Shown: piece after piece, positions 39,988 to 49,035 of the stretch
How positions within the stretch are numbered: the first letter of the stretch is position 1
How the letters are laid out: every line of letters begins with the position of its first letter
Assembly (NCBI GenBank): GCA_937625935.1
Contig: OW569362.1
Location: 248,001 to 312,000, forward strand
Direction of reading: 5' to 3'
DNA from: Tetramitus jugosus
Taxonomy: Eukaryota > Heterolobosea > Eutetramitea > Acrasida > Vahlkampfiidae
DNA length: 64,000 nt
Notes under the pieces: model-generated
What the model was told of the DNA's origin: nothing
The model's database searches: none
Seen by the model: the letters and a program-made list of their open reading frames with translations, nothing else
Made by a program: the position numbers and the translations under genes

Positions 39988-42900
39988 TTACTGGCTGATG
40001 TCGACATCAACGAGATACTGGCACAGGATGTCGCGGATTACAGGTTTTGCCAAAAGATTTCGACACTTTGGGCTGTTGTACATCCCAGCATGAAGAACGA
40101 GAGCAGAAAAACATTTTGTTTCTCTGTTGTACCGTTTGCTCTTGAGTACAGAAATTAAGTTTCCTACTAGTTCTTCTGTACTCAGAAAAATTGGTTAGAT
40201 TCAAAAGTATTTGTTTTGTGCCGAAGAATTATCATACCTGAAATTATATCAACTGTGTTGCTAGCTTTCTGGAAACTCAAGTTACGGATGATTGTGAGCC
40301 AATGCTTGCATACTTGTAACTCTTGGCTATCCCATTGAGACTCCTCCTTTCCAGATTCCAATTGTAACACATCTGACAGGGACAGAATTGATTCTGTCAG
40401 TCCTTTCGTTCTCAGAATTGCGATTTGGCCTTCGGCAGTAAATGAGATGCTCACAATAACGAAAAGAACTATATCGAGTCGATACAGAGATTTTGAGTGC
40501 CATAATGTCTCCAGATTCTTCTTAAAATTGCTAAGAAGGCCACTTTTAAGGACAATGGAGCAAGTGGAGGGATAGGTTGTCATGGAAGACAATATCCTCG
40601 AAGCAAGGAACAGAGTCTTGATATTTGTCTTGGATTCTGTCATTAGCTGAAGAGTGGTTTGTACTATGTTGTTTCTTGTTCTTGAATTATAATATCCTGC
40701 GATGTTCTTCTTCATTGAGTGAGAGTGAGAGAGTAGGTTCATGACCAGAGACATAATATCTTGCCTAAGGACCTCTGATACTCTGGGAGCCTTCCATATC
40801 CGGTGAAGAACGTTAAACACTTGGAATTTTGATAGGTAATCCTTAGCAGATTCAGATTCATGAGCAAATGCTTGAAATAGTTGGATGTGGGGCTGTAAAA
40901 GGCTTAGATGCATATTGAAGGATGAATCGCAAGTTTTTTCATCTTTGAGGGTAAACAACTTGGTTGTTACATCTAACTGTGTTAGCAATAGTGGAGCATA
41001 ATCATGGTCAATAAAACAACTTTTCGAAGCTTCACTCACTGATAACAATGCAGCCCAGGAAGCACAGAGAGTTATAATCTTTTTGACAATTGATTTGTCT
41101 TGAGTTAATGAAGCTGTACTTCTGCACAAAAGTTGATAGAATGAAGCCATTCTGTTGCACAGCTCGGTTCCATACATTATCATATCCTGTGGTCTATCCA
41201 GAACATTACTCCAAACTTCCTTTGGCCCGTTCAGAATTGAGATGAGTAGTTTTAAAACCAAATGGTGAAGCGAGGAACTATTGTCATCATTGAGTGTAAC
41301 ATACACTGTCTCCACAAGTTTTTGAAGAAGTCTCTGATCATTGACAGAAGGAATTTTCGTTTCATTCAAGCTACACGAATGATACAGAATATTGTTGAGT
41401 AACAGAATACAACTTTTCTTCATGTCAATACTCGAGGAATGAAGGTCAATACTTTCTTTTTGATCAGTGAGAATGTTGCATATCGTCGGTATTATCTCTG
41501 TTCTCTCGACAAAATAGTTAGCCAACGAAGGTTCAACTGCTAGCAAACAGAGAATGGAGTCACATATGTTAGCTATACATTCGATCATATGATGTTGGGC
41601 GGCTTTAGAAATGTTGTTGTTGATGTATTCTATCAGACCTTGCCACACTGAAAATTCAAACAAGATGGAGCAAGACTCTGGTCCACTTGATGAAAAATTG
41701 AATACGATGCATGAGAGACAAGAAACAAATCTTGGTGAGATATAGGGCTCCACTACACAGATTAATATCTGAGATAGTTTCTCTCGATCAATTAACTGCA
41801 CGAGTGTTGGTGCCTCCGTATTATCCATCAGTTCAACCAGATCCTTGTTCTCTGACAACAGTCTAGCTATACTGCATAGCAATGAAAGAGAATTTTCTCT
41901 AACAGTTGGGTCCCCACTCTTGTCAATGGAATATAGAACACACATTTCTAAAATGTTAGGAATCCTCTCTTGCAATAATTGGAAGTCGTCATTATTAGGG
42001 ATAGATTTTGATAGAAGAAAGAGGCCAGCTGATTTAGGCACCGATGATATCCAAGAATCTTCGAAGAGGGATTGAATCCAAGAAAAGGAGAGAAAGCCTA
42101 TCCAGCTGATTCCTTTTGAATACATATTTGCAGAGTATGCGCAAAGAGAAACAAGAGATTCATTAATGACATGTCGATTTCGAAAAGAGAGGGGAATTCT
42201 CTGTTTGTCAATAATTCCCACTAGATAAACTAATATTTCAGAGACGATATCTTCTTTGTAGAGTCCACTATCGTCATCCGTTAGAAATCGAGTAATAATT
42301 CTCATCGAGCCGCTCTTGATGACGATATCATCATTTTTTCTGAGAATTTGTGACATTGTGTGAAACACTTCTCTACTATTCAGAATTCTCTGTTCCTTGT
42401 CACTTCTCCTATTGAAAGACCATTTCAACATTGATTCGATAATCAAAATGATGGAGAGTTGCAAGGGAAGCGGGATCTTGAATTGTCTTTGATCAGATAA
42501 GAGGGGAAGGATGTTAGATTCTATTATTCCTGCAAAATAAAGTATTTGAGAAGTATTCAAGAATCCTATCACTCTTCTTATGAAGTCGAGTGTCTTATGC
42601 AAAATAACACAGTCTGTGTCAGTCCGAGGAGGAGTTACTATGAATCTATGGAACGCTTTTTTCCAATCACTTCTGAGATGTTGGACGACATCTTGATTAC
42701 TAAAGTCGAGTTCTTCGAGAGTGTCCATGATATCCAAAAAAGCTTTCTCATTGATACACTCAGATAATTCTTCGATCTTGTTGTGGATTAGCTCTCTGAT
42801 GAGAATCGGGTGCTGCAGCGATATTCTATCGTTAATTTCAATCATATCCTCTTCAATACTTCTAGCCCTGGATGGATCCCATTGTTTCATTTGATCCAAC

Positions 42901-44187
42901 AGTCGGATGTACAAACTGGAAAAGTTGTCTTTCAATTTGTAATTCTGAAGGAGGTCGTAAAAAATAGAGACCAACTCTTTTGGTACATATGTTTTCTTCA
43001 AACACAGTTAGTCCTGGATATCATTTCTTTGTTCATATAGTCTGACTTACCATCGAGTTATCAAGCGATTCTATGCAATCTATAGTCAAGTGTAATACAT
43101 TGAGCCATTTAACTTCAACAATCAATTTGCTCAGATTTGGGCGTAAATAGTGAAGTAAAAGGGAGAAAATTGTTGTTTGTTCTTCACCAATTAATCGGAT
43201 ATCTGAGAGATCTTGCGCTGAGTAGTGGAGAAAGGGAACAATTGCTCTTAGCGTTTCAACGGCAATAGTAGAAACATCCTCATTCAGAATGAGGGGTAAA
43301 ATATGAGTGAATGAGTGTCGGATTACAAAAGATAGTTTTTGTTGATCGCATATAGGGATAAGGGCTGAAGCTTGAGACTTGTTGGTACATACCACCAACC
43401 AAGATTTTAAAAATATTTGAGCAATGGATCTCAGAGAGTATTGTAAAATACTTTGACTATGATTACCAATGAAGAGTAGGGAGATTAAACTTTTCAAGAT
43501 ATCTGTATTTGTGAAAAACACATCGGGAGGGAAATCATTGAAAACTTCATGCATTAACTCCTGTATTGCTTCCCGAATCACAGTTTCGTTTCTATGTCGT
43601 AACTTAATATTTAGTTCAAACAAATATTGTAGATCTTGCTGAGATAGTTGAGTGTTGTTGATTGGGGATAGAATTGTTTTCTCTTTGTTCGAACTCTCCT
43701 TCAAACTGTGTTTCTCGTTGTCTCGTTCGGTTCGTTTCGGTGATTGAATCATCTCTGTTCTATCTACAAACTCAACTTTAAGACTATTTTCTAACTCATA
43801 GGGCACGTTTTCAAGGTTCATAACAATATTATCTATATGAGAAAGAAGTAACTCGGGTGCAAAGGATCTCATTGTTCGAAAGAAGAGTATTGCTCCTCGT
43901 TCATTCATTATTCGAGCACTGTTCGCAATCTTTGAGAGTTGTTCCAGTAAAGTTAACACAATTTTGGATTGTGGGCACTCTTCTCTATTGAACCATTCCA
44001 TCAAATGATGAATCAATGTTTCATTCTCTGACAATTCTGCAAAAGTGATCAGATGATGATCGATTTTGGTCATCATATTTTGAAGAGCTCTCGATCGAAC
44101 AGATGCAAGTGGATGACTCAATTTAGAAACATAATTCTCAATCATACTCATTTTTCTATTCACTCTTGATTGTCTGTCTCTGGTCAT
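39988..44187 (-). CDS. RTTN: rotatin (RTTN/Ana3)-like centriole and basal-body protein, three exons
   Basis: Exons are 44187-43051, 42995-40238 and 40175-39988; introns of 55 bp (ATG/GTAAGT, TTGAAG/AAA, phase 0) and 62 bp (CAG/GTATGA, TACAG/AAG, phase 1). The third exon was found by extending the frame past an early stop and ends in a VDVDISQ tail. The 1360-residue product begins with the rotatin N-terminal domain: YVSKLSHPLASVRSRALQNM, KIDHHLITFAELSENETLIHHLMEWFN and RGAILFFRTMRSF, which match human rotatin in order. The rest is armadillo-like helical repeats throughout. The last exon (VGNLISVLKSK, FSALVLHAGMYNSPKCRNLL) matches the rotatin C-terminus. Animal rotatin is over 2000 residues, so this is a compact form. 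The protein acts in centriole and basal-body assembly, which Naegleria performs de novo on flagellate conversion. Confidence 0.85.
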
Positions 44188-44299
44188 CCGATCCGTAAAG
44201 AATCAAACGGCGCCAAAAGAAAATTCTTCAAGCAAAGCCTGGAACAATTTTTTTGCATCCAACAAGAAAAAGCTCCAACTACAAGTACACCAAAAAAAC

Positions 44300-45541
44300 A
44301 TGAGTCTTGATCTACTCAATGTGCGCGAGAGAAGAGACACATCTGGAGAGGACTACAATCTTCTTGTGATCGCACTTGATCTCAACATGCATGCCTGGGG
44401 CAAAAGAAGTCTCGAAAAAAATCAAATGAGTGCTTCACCGAGCACACCAACCACAGGCGGTGTCAACAGAACACTCATCTCCCTACCAAAATTCATTCAT
44501 CAAGTTCTCGTGTTCATAAAGGCCTATTTGACCTCTGATGGAAGAAATCGAGTTGCTATTGTAGCTTCTGGTCATCAATCAAGGTATGAATGATGACTTC
44601 ATGTTTTTTCAATATGTAGTGACAGACAGACAGAGAGATAGCTTTGAAGAATGTTTTTTTTTAACACGAGTTTTTTTGTGTGTGATCACATAAACAGTGA
44701 GTTCATCTATCCGAGACCTCCCAGAGCAATCAATAGTGGTGATCACGTCGGTGGTGTTGGAAATGGTGTTCATTCTTCATCCAATGATCATAGTAGTGGT
44801 GGTAGTGGTATAACGAGCAGTAGTAGTGCATCTTCAGGCAGTTTAGCCTATACGAATTTGATGGGAACAGATAAGGAGACTTCTGATTTCTTTATGAATG
44901 AAGTTTCGTTTGTTCAGCTCAAGATGGCTGTAATGGACTATTTGAACAGTCTAAAGGATCGATACAGTGCACAAGCAGAGGACACGAGTGCACTCAACAA
45001 TCTGCCGAAACAAAAATTGTTGAGTACGGCACTTAGTGGCTCTCTCACCAAGAGTCTCTGCTATATCAATCGATTACAAAAGGAGAAACCACAGGGAATT
45101 CATCTACAGTCGCGTATTCTCATTTTCCAATTGTGTCACGATATACCGACACAGTACATTTCGATCATGAATGCGATTTTTAGTGCAGAGAAGATGGAAG
45201 TCGTGTTGGACAGTGTAGTTCTGTCCGATGCTGATTCTAGTTTCTTACAGCAGGCATCTCATTTCACAAAGGGCGTGTATATGAAGCCGTTGAGACAAGA
45301 AGGTCTATTGCAATATCTCATGAGTATCTTTATTGTGAATGTTCAATTGAGAGAAACATGTGTGAATATGCCAGTACAGAGCTCAGTGGACTTCCGGGCC
45401 AGTTGTTTTGAGACTAAGCAGTCAATTGATCGAGGCTTCGTGTGCTCCGTATGCTTATCTATCTTTAGTAGGTCCATTAACAGTTGCTCCACATGTGGTG
45501 AAAGATTGATCAATGTTACTTCTCAACCCAAGAGACGATAA
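44300..45541 (+). CDS. GTF2H3: TFIIH subunit Tfb4/p34 (GTF2H3), two exons
   Basis: Exons 44300-44583 and 44698-45541, with a 114-bp phase-2 intron (AAG/GTATGA, ACAG/TGA). The 375-residue product begins NLLVIALDLNMHAWG, the first strand of the vWA-like domain of Tfb4 (family: LLxVVLDxNPxWWG), and continues FIHQVLVFIKAYLTSDGRNRVAIVAS. An unusual Gly/Ser-rich insert follows SEFIYPRP. Later matches are SGSLTKSLCYINRL (family: LxxALCYINR), LQSRILIFQLCHDIPTQYISIMNAIFSA (family: RILVIxxSxDxxxQYIPxMNxIFAA) and LQQASHFTKGVYMK. The C-terminus holds a four-Cys zinc ribbon: VDFRASCFE, then GFVCSVCLSIFS and CSTCGERL. Tfb4 is part of the TFIIH core in transcription and nucleotide excision repair. It is divergent from rotatin over only 112 bp. 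Confidence 0.92.
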
Positions 45542-45675
45542 TTATGTTTTGCACCTCGGGATGGAATGTATGTGAATACGTGTTGGCTCACAGAACACAA
45601 CGCACTGCAACATGAAATCAACCCAACTCCAACAAACGTGTACATAAATAACTAGTTCATTTTTAATACGAGGAG

Positions 45676-46983
45676 TTAATTGTGGTTGTTGTTGTCGTTG
45701 GGACCTCCTGCGAGTGTAGGAGAACCGTGCTTTCGAATGTTTCTTCTTCTGTAATTAGTCATCCAATCATTCAGTTGAGTCACGGTGAGGCCTGTCTTCT
45801 TTGCTAAGTCGTCCTTTTCTTCCTTGGATGGATAAGGATTGTTGGTGTGAGAAATCATCCATTGCTTGAGAACAACTGTGGCCTCCTTTGGGAAGTCATA
45901 TCTCTTTCCGAGTTTGTTGCCCGTTCTGGGAGGTCGATTCTGTCTTGACGAAAGCTTGGAACTGTACTGCTTTAGGGACTCTATCTCTTCTTCCAGCTTG
46001 TGTATTGTTGACTCTTGACTGTGTATAATTTCTTCCTTTTGATGCAGTAATTGATTCAATTCATCTACGTACAGTCCATCATCGAGAATGGATGATGCAG
46101 GAGGAAGTTGAATCTTGGAAGGTGACTCTGAAGGAGACGAATCAGCTTGGAAGGACCCACGTCTCGCACTCTGTAGTAGAATTCTTTGGGTTTGTAGCTG
46201 TTGTTGATTAGATTGAGTATCATTTTCTTTCTCTTGGTTCAAGGTTGACAACGATGGCAGTTGTAAACTATTCTTCTTTTCTTTTTCTCCGCCAACTTGG
46301 TATGTACAGAGGAGCCTTGGCGGTGTCGGTTGTTTACGTGTTTGTGAGGAAGAGGAAGAAGATGAAGAAGAGGACGTCATTGGGACCGAGTAGAGCAGTG
46401 GATGAGTAGCCATCTTTGGGAGTGGGACTCTTGGTTGAGTCACACTCAACTTTTGGTTCATTTGATTCAGTTGTTGTTCCAGAGAAGAAATCTTGGTGGT
46501 GCACTCTTCCAGCTTTTGCAGGTACTTTCTCTCCTTCTCCTTCCACTCATCTTCCTTGATTCTTTGTTGAAAGGTGGACATGATGATTCCTTCTCTCATC
46601 TTTGTTCTCTCATTGGCTAGTTCACTGTTTTGAGATTGAAGTCGCTCAATGATCAACTTGTCAGTGAGTGGAAGTCTAGAGGATGGGTCTTTGTTATCGA
46701 ACAAGTTGGAAGAATTGTTGACAACCTCTGTGTGAAGGAGTTTCATCTGTTTGAAAGCTGCTTGTTCCTTCTCATCTTCACTACAAGTCAAATCTTGGCT
46801 AAACTTTCTCTTGTTTGTTTGAAGGGGAGCCAGTTGACAGTTCTTGTCAACCAAAATTGGAGTTTGACTGTTGGGAGTCGGGTGCGCGGATACTGGCTTG
46901 AGCAATGAGATGGAGTTGGACCGCTGATTGTTAATGTGACCAGGTTCTATGCCTGGCAAATGGTTTGAACTACGTGAAGACAT
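45676..46983 (-). CDS. TALE-class homeodomain protein
   Basis: 435 residues from ATG. The N-terminal 300 residues are Ser/Gln/Asn-rich with coiled-coil segments (KERKYLQKLEECTTKISSLEQQL and EEIIHSQESTIHKLEEEI). The homeodomain is at about 355-420: KRYDFPKEATVVLKQWMISH, then TNNPYPSKEEKDDLAKKTG (the PYP of TALE class), then LTVTQLNDWMTNYRRRNIRK for the recognition helix. The usual WFxNxR is WMTNYR here: Trp, Asn and Arg are kept but Phe is Met. TALE proteins control development and mating-type programmes in plants, animals, fungi and amoebae. The coiled coils could mediate dimerisation with a partner homeodomain; that is inference. Confidence 0.85.
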   Translation of the reverse strand: MSSRSSNHLPGIEPGHINNQRSNSISLLKPVSAHPTPNSQTPILVDKNCQLAPLQTNKRKFSQDLTCSEDEKEQAAFKQMKLLHTEVVNNSSNLFDNKDPSSRLPLTDKLIIERLQSQNSELANERTKMREGIIMSTFQQRIKEDEWKEKERKYLQKLEECTTKISSLEQQLNQMNQKLSVTQPRVPLPKMATHPLLYSVPMTSSSSSSSSSSQTRKQPTPPRLLCTYQVGGEKEKKNSLQLPSLSTLNQEKENDTQSNQQQLQTQRILLQSARRGSFQADSSPSESPSKIQLPPASSILDDGLYVDELNQLLHQKEEIIHSQESTIHKLEEEIESLKQYSSKLSSRQNRPPRTGNKLGKRYDFPKEATVVLKQWMISHTNNPYPSKEEKDDLAKKTGLTVTQLNDWMTNYRRRNIRKHGSPTLAGGPNDNNNHN

Positions 46984-47419
46984 GATTCCTTTTGTGTGGT
47001 GTTTCTGTGTTATTCAGGTCAAGGCTGTTGTTTTATTTGACAGGATCTTGGTTTACTGACAAGAACCTTTGATTGTATAAATAGTTATGTGAATGTTGTT
47101 AGAATTCCAAAATACATTACCATTATTCCTTATCGAGAAATCACAGGAACAAGCTTCGCGGTAGCCACAGATTCCTTACCACTTGCCATCCATAACCCAC
47201 CTCCAAAGCAAGATCAAAATAACTTAAATGCCAAATGAAACTATCGGGCAGATGCGATTTGAATGACTCACCAAAAGATCTGGAATCAACCAACAAGATA
47301 CTTCGGTACTGAACCAACAATATCATTCAACAAAAGAAATACAAAAGAACAGAGCATCCAACACATAAAATTCCGATTACAACATCTATTAATAGCGCGA
47401 AAAAACAATTCTGAAAAAA
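46984..47419. other. divergent intergenic region
   Basis: 436 bp between the TALE gene (minus) and the GST-zeta gene (plus), holding both promoters. No frame with coding character and no clear box is seen; the last 60 bases before the GST start are A-rich. Confidence 0.45.
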
Positions 47420-48100
47420 ATGTCTTCTGCTGATCCACAACAAATTACCCTGTACGGCTACTGGAGAAGCTCTTCTGCCTGGAGAGTCCGTATAGCCCTA
47501 GCTCTCAAGAATATTGACCAATACGAGTATGTTGCGATCAATTTGCTCCACAGTCAACAAACCTCTGAAGACTTTGCCCAAAAGAATCCATCCAAGCAAG
47601 TGCCTGCCATTTTCATCGATGGTCACATCCTCTGTCAATCCTTGGCTATTATCGAATACTTGGAAGAAACAAGAAAGGACAATGGAGAAAGATTGTTGCC
47701 TGATTGTCCATTGGAGAGAGCAAAGGTGAGACAAGTGAGTGATTTGATTGCAAGTGGAATTCAACCGTTGCAGAATATGGGTGTGTTGAACAGAGTGAGT
47801 CAAGTTGCTGGTGGCAACGACGAAGAGAAGAAAAAGTGGGCCAGTCATTGGATCAAGAATGGTTTGGACGCGTTGGAAAAGATTTTGAGTGAGAGCTCAA
47901 AGAGTGGCAAGTACTGTGTTGGAGACGCTGTTTCGATGGCTGATTTGTGCTTGGTTCCTCAATTGTATGGTGCCAGAAGGTTCGAAGTCGATTTGTCAGT
48001 CTATCCAACCATTTTGAGCATTGAGAGTCATTTGTCTGGTTTGGATGCTTTCAAGAAGGCACATTGTGATGTGCAGCCAGATGCTCCAAATCAAGCTTAA
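47420..48100 (+). CDS. GSTZ1: maleylacetoacetate isomerase / zeta-class glutathione transferase
   Basis: 226 residues, the family size. The thioredoxin-like N-terminal domain carries YGYWRSSSAWRVRIALALK at about residues 11-29 (family: SSCSWRVRIALAL), then INLLHSQQTSEDFAQKNPSKQVPAI (family: NPSxQVPxL) and QSLAIIEYLEET (family: QSLAIIEYLEE). The helical C-domain has IASGIQPLQNMGVLNRV (family: IASGIQPxQN) and KYCVGDAVSMADLCLVPQLYGARRFEVDLSVYPTI (family: Y.xGDxxxxADLxLVPQV.NAxRFxVDLxxYP). It isomerises maleylacetoacetate to fumarylacetoacetate in tyrosine catabolism, using glutathione. The usual Cys after the two Ser of the active-site motif is Ser here. It is convergent with the RNA ligase gene, 43 bp apart. 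Confidence 0.92.
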   Translation: MSSADPQQITLYGYWRSSSAWRVRIALALKNIDQYEYVAINLLHSQQTSEDFAQKNPSKQVPAIFIDGHILCQSLAIIEYLEETRKDNGERLLPDCPLERAKVRQVSDLIASGIQPLQNMGVLNRVSQVAGGNDEEKKKWASHWIKNGLDALEKILSESSKSGKYCVGDAVSMADLCLVPQLYGARRFEVDLSVYPTILSIESHLSGLDAFKKAHCDVQPDAPNQA

Positions 48101-48143
48101 ATAAAACTGAAGTTGGTTGGAGAAAATCTGAAGTTTTTTATTC

Positions 48144-48881
48144 TTATTCTTCGCTGTACATTCTTTCAAAGTCAATTTGATTCTTTACAACTTCTTTTGT
48201 CATCCAATGACCACTCGTGTCCACTGTTTGTATAAAATCTGGGCGCACAATCTTACATCTGTGCTTTAACACTCCTCCTGCGTGATCATCCACTCTAATA
48301 TAGACACCTTCGACGGTAGTACGTTGCTTCGATTGATTCACATAATCTGACGCAGTCTCCAACAACGCCTCATACGCTTGTCTATTCGGAAGAATCTGAT
48401 TGCTGACAAGTGCCTTGACCACAGGGATATTGGAGCCTTGCAACTTATCATTCCTCTCGTTCACACTCAAATAAACTTCTCTGCTTCGATCATAGATATC
48501 AAACGCTACAAAGTAACCTGGTAACCGGTCATATTGAATCGAATGCTTGGCGTACATCCACTCTCCAAACAGAATAAAGTTTGGAGACAAGATTCTATAG
48601 AGTGCATCCGAGTGTTCACTGATCCACGAGTCAAGTGCCTTGAATTGACTATGTGACAGACTAGTCACGTAATGAGATCGATTCTGGGCAAGGATACGAC
48701 CTCCATCACTGTCCAAACTCAATCCCAAGTTGGAACCATCAATCTTCTCCTCCACAGTCACTGGGAAAGTGTAAAATGGTTTGGCATCTGTTTTGTCCAA
48801 CAGTAGGTCGTCTCTAGCCATTCGGCCTTTTTGTACTTCAAACAAATGATAGGTCCTCGGGAATTTTCTAAAGTCTTCCAT
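48144..48881 (-). CDS. Rnl2-type RNA ligase (nucleotidyltransferase)
   Basis: 245 residues. The nucleotidyltransferase motifs are in order: motif I VEEKIDGSNLGL (Lys about residue 46 is the expected AMP attachment site, KxDG), motif Ia-like LAQNRSHYVTSL, motif III ILFGEWMYAKHSI with PGYFVAFDIYDR, motif IV TTVEGVYIRV (EG), and motif V HRCKIVRPDFIQ (KxxR). All match the T4 RNA ligase 2 class (Pfam RNA_ligase). The protein is a single catalytic domain with little beyond motif V, shorter than T4 Rnl2 (about 330). Such enzymes seal nicks in RNA with ATP. A larger nick-sealing ligase has been studied in Naegleria; this smaller one seems distinct, since no OB-fold N-terminal domain is present. No targeting signal is evident. 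Confidence 0.82.
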   Translation of the reverse strand: MEDFRKFPRTYHLFEVQKGRMARDDLLLDKTDAKPFYTFPVTVEEKIDGSNLGLSLDSDGGRILAQNRSHYVTSLSHSQFKALDSWISEHSDALYRILSPNFILFGEWMYAKHSIQYDRLPGYFVAFDIYDRSREVYLSVNERNDKLQGSNIPVVKALVSNQILPNRQAYEALLETASDYVNQSKQRTTVEGVYIRVDDHAGGVLKHRCKIVRPDFIQTVDTSGHWMTKEVVKNQIDFERMYSEE

Positions 48882-49035
48882 TGTGTATCAACAACGTATG
48901 ATTGGTTCGTAATTTTGTGTGTTTGGTTTTGTGTCTCTGATGTTTGTTGCTTTCTCTCAGTTAAAAAATTGTTCGTTGTTTTGCAGAACATGCGTTTCGA
49001 GATTGACCCAAGAAGAATCAGAGGAAAATAAAAGT

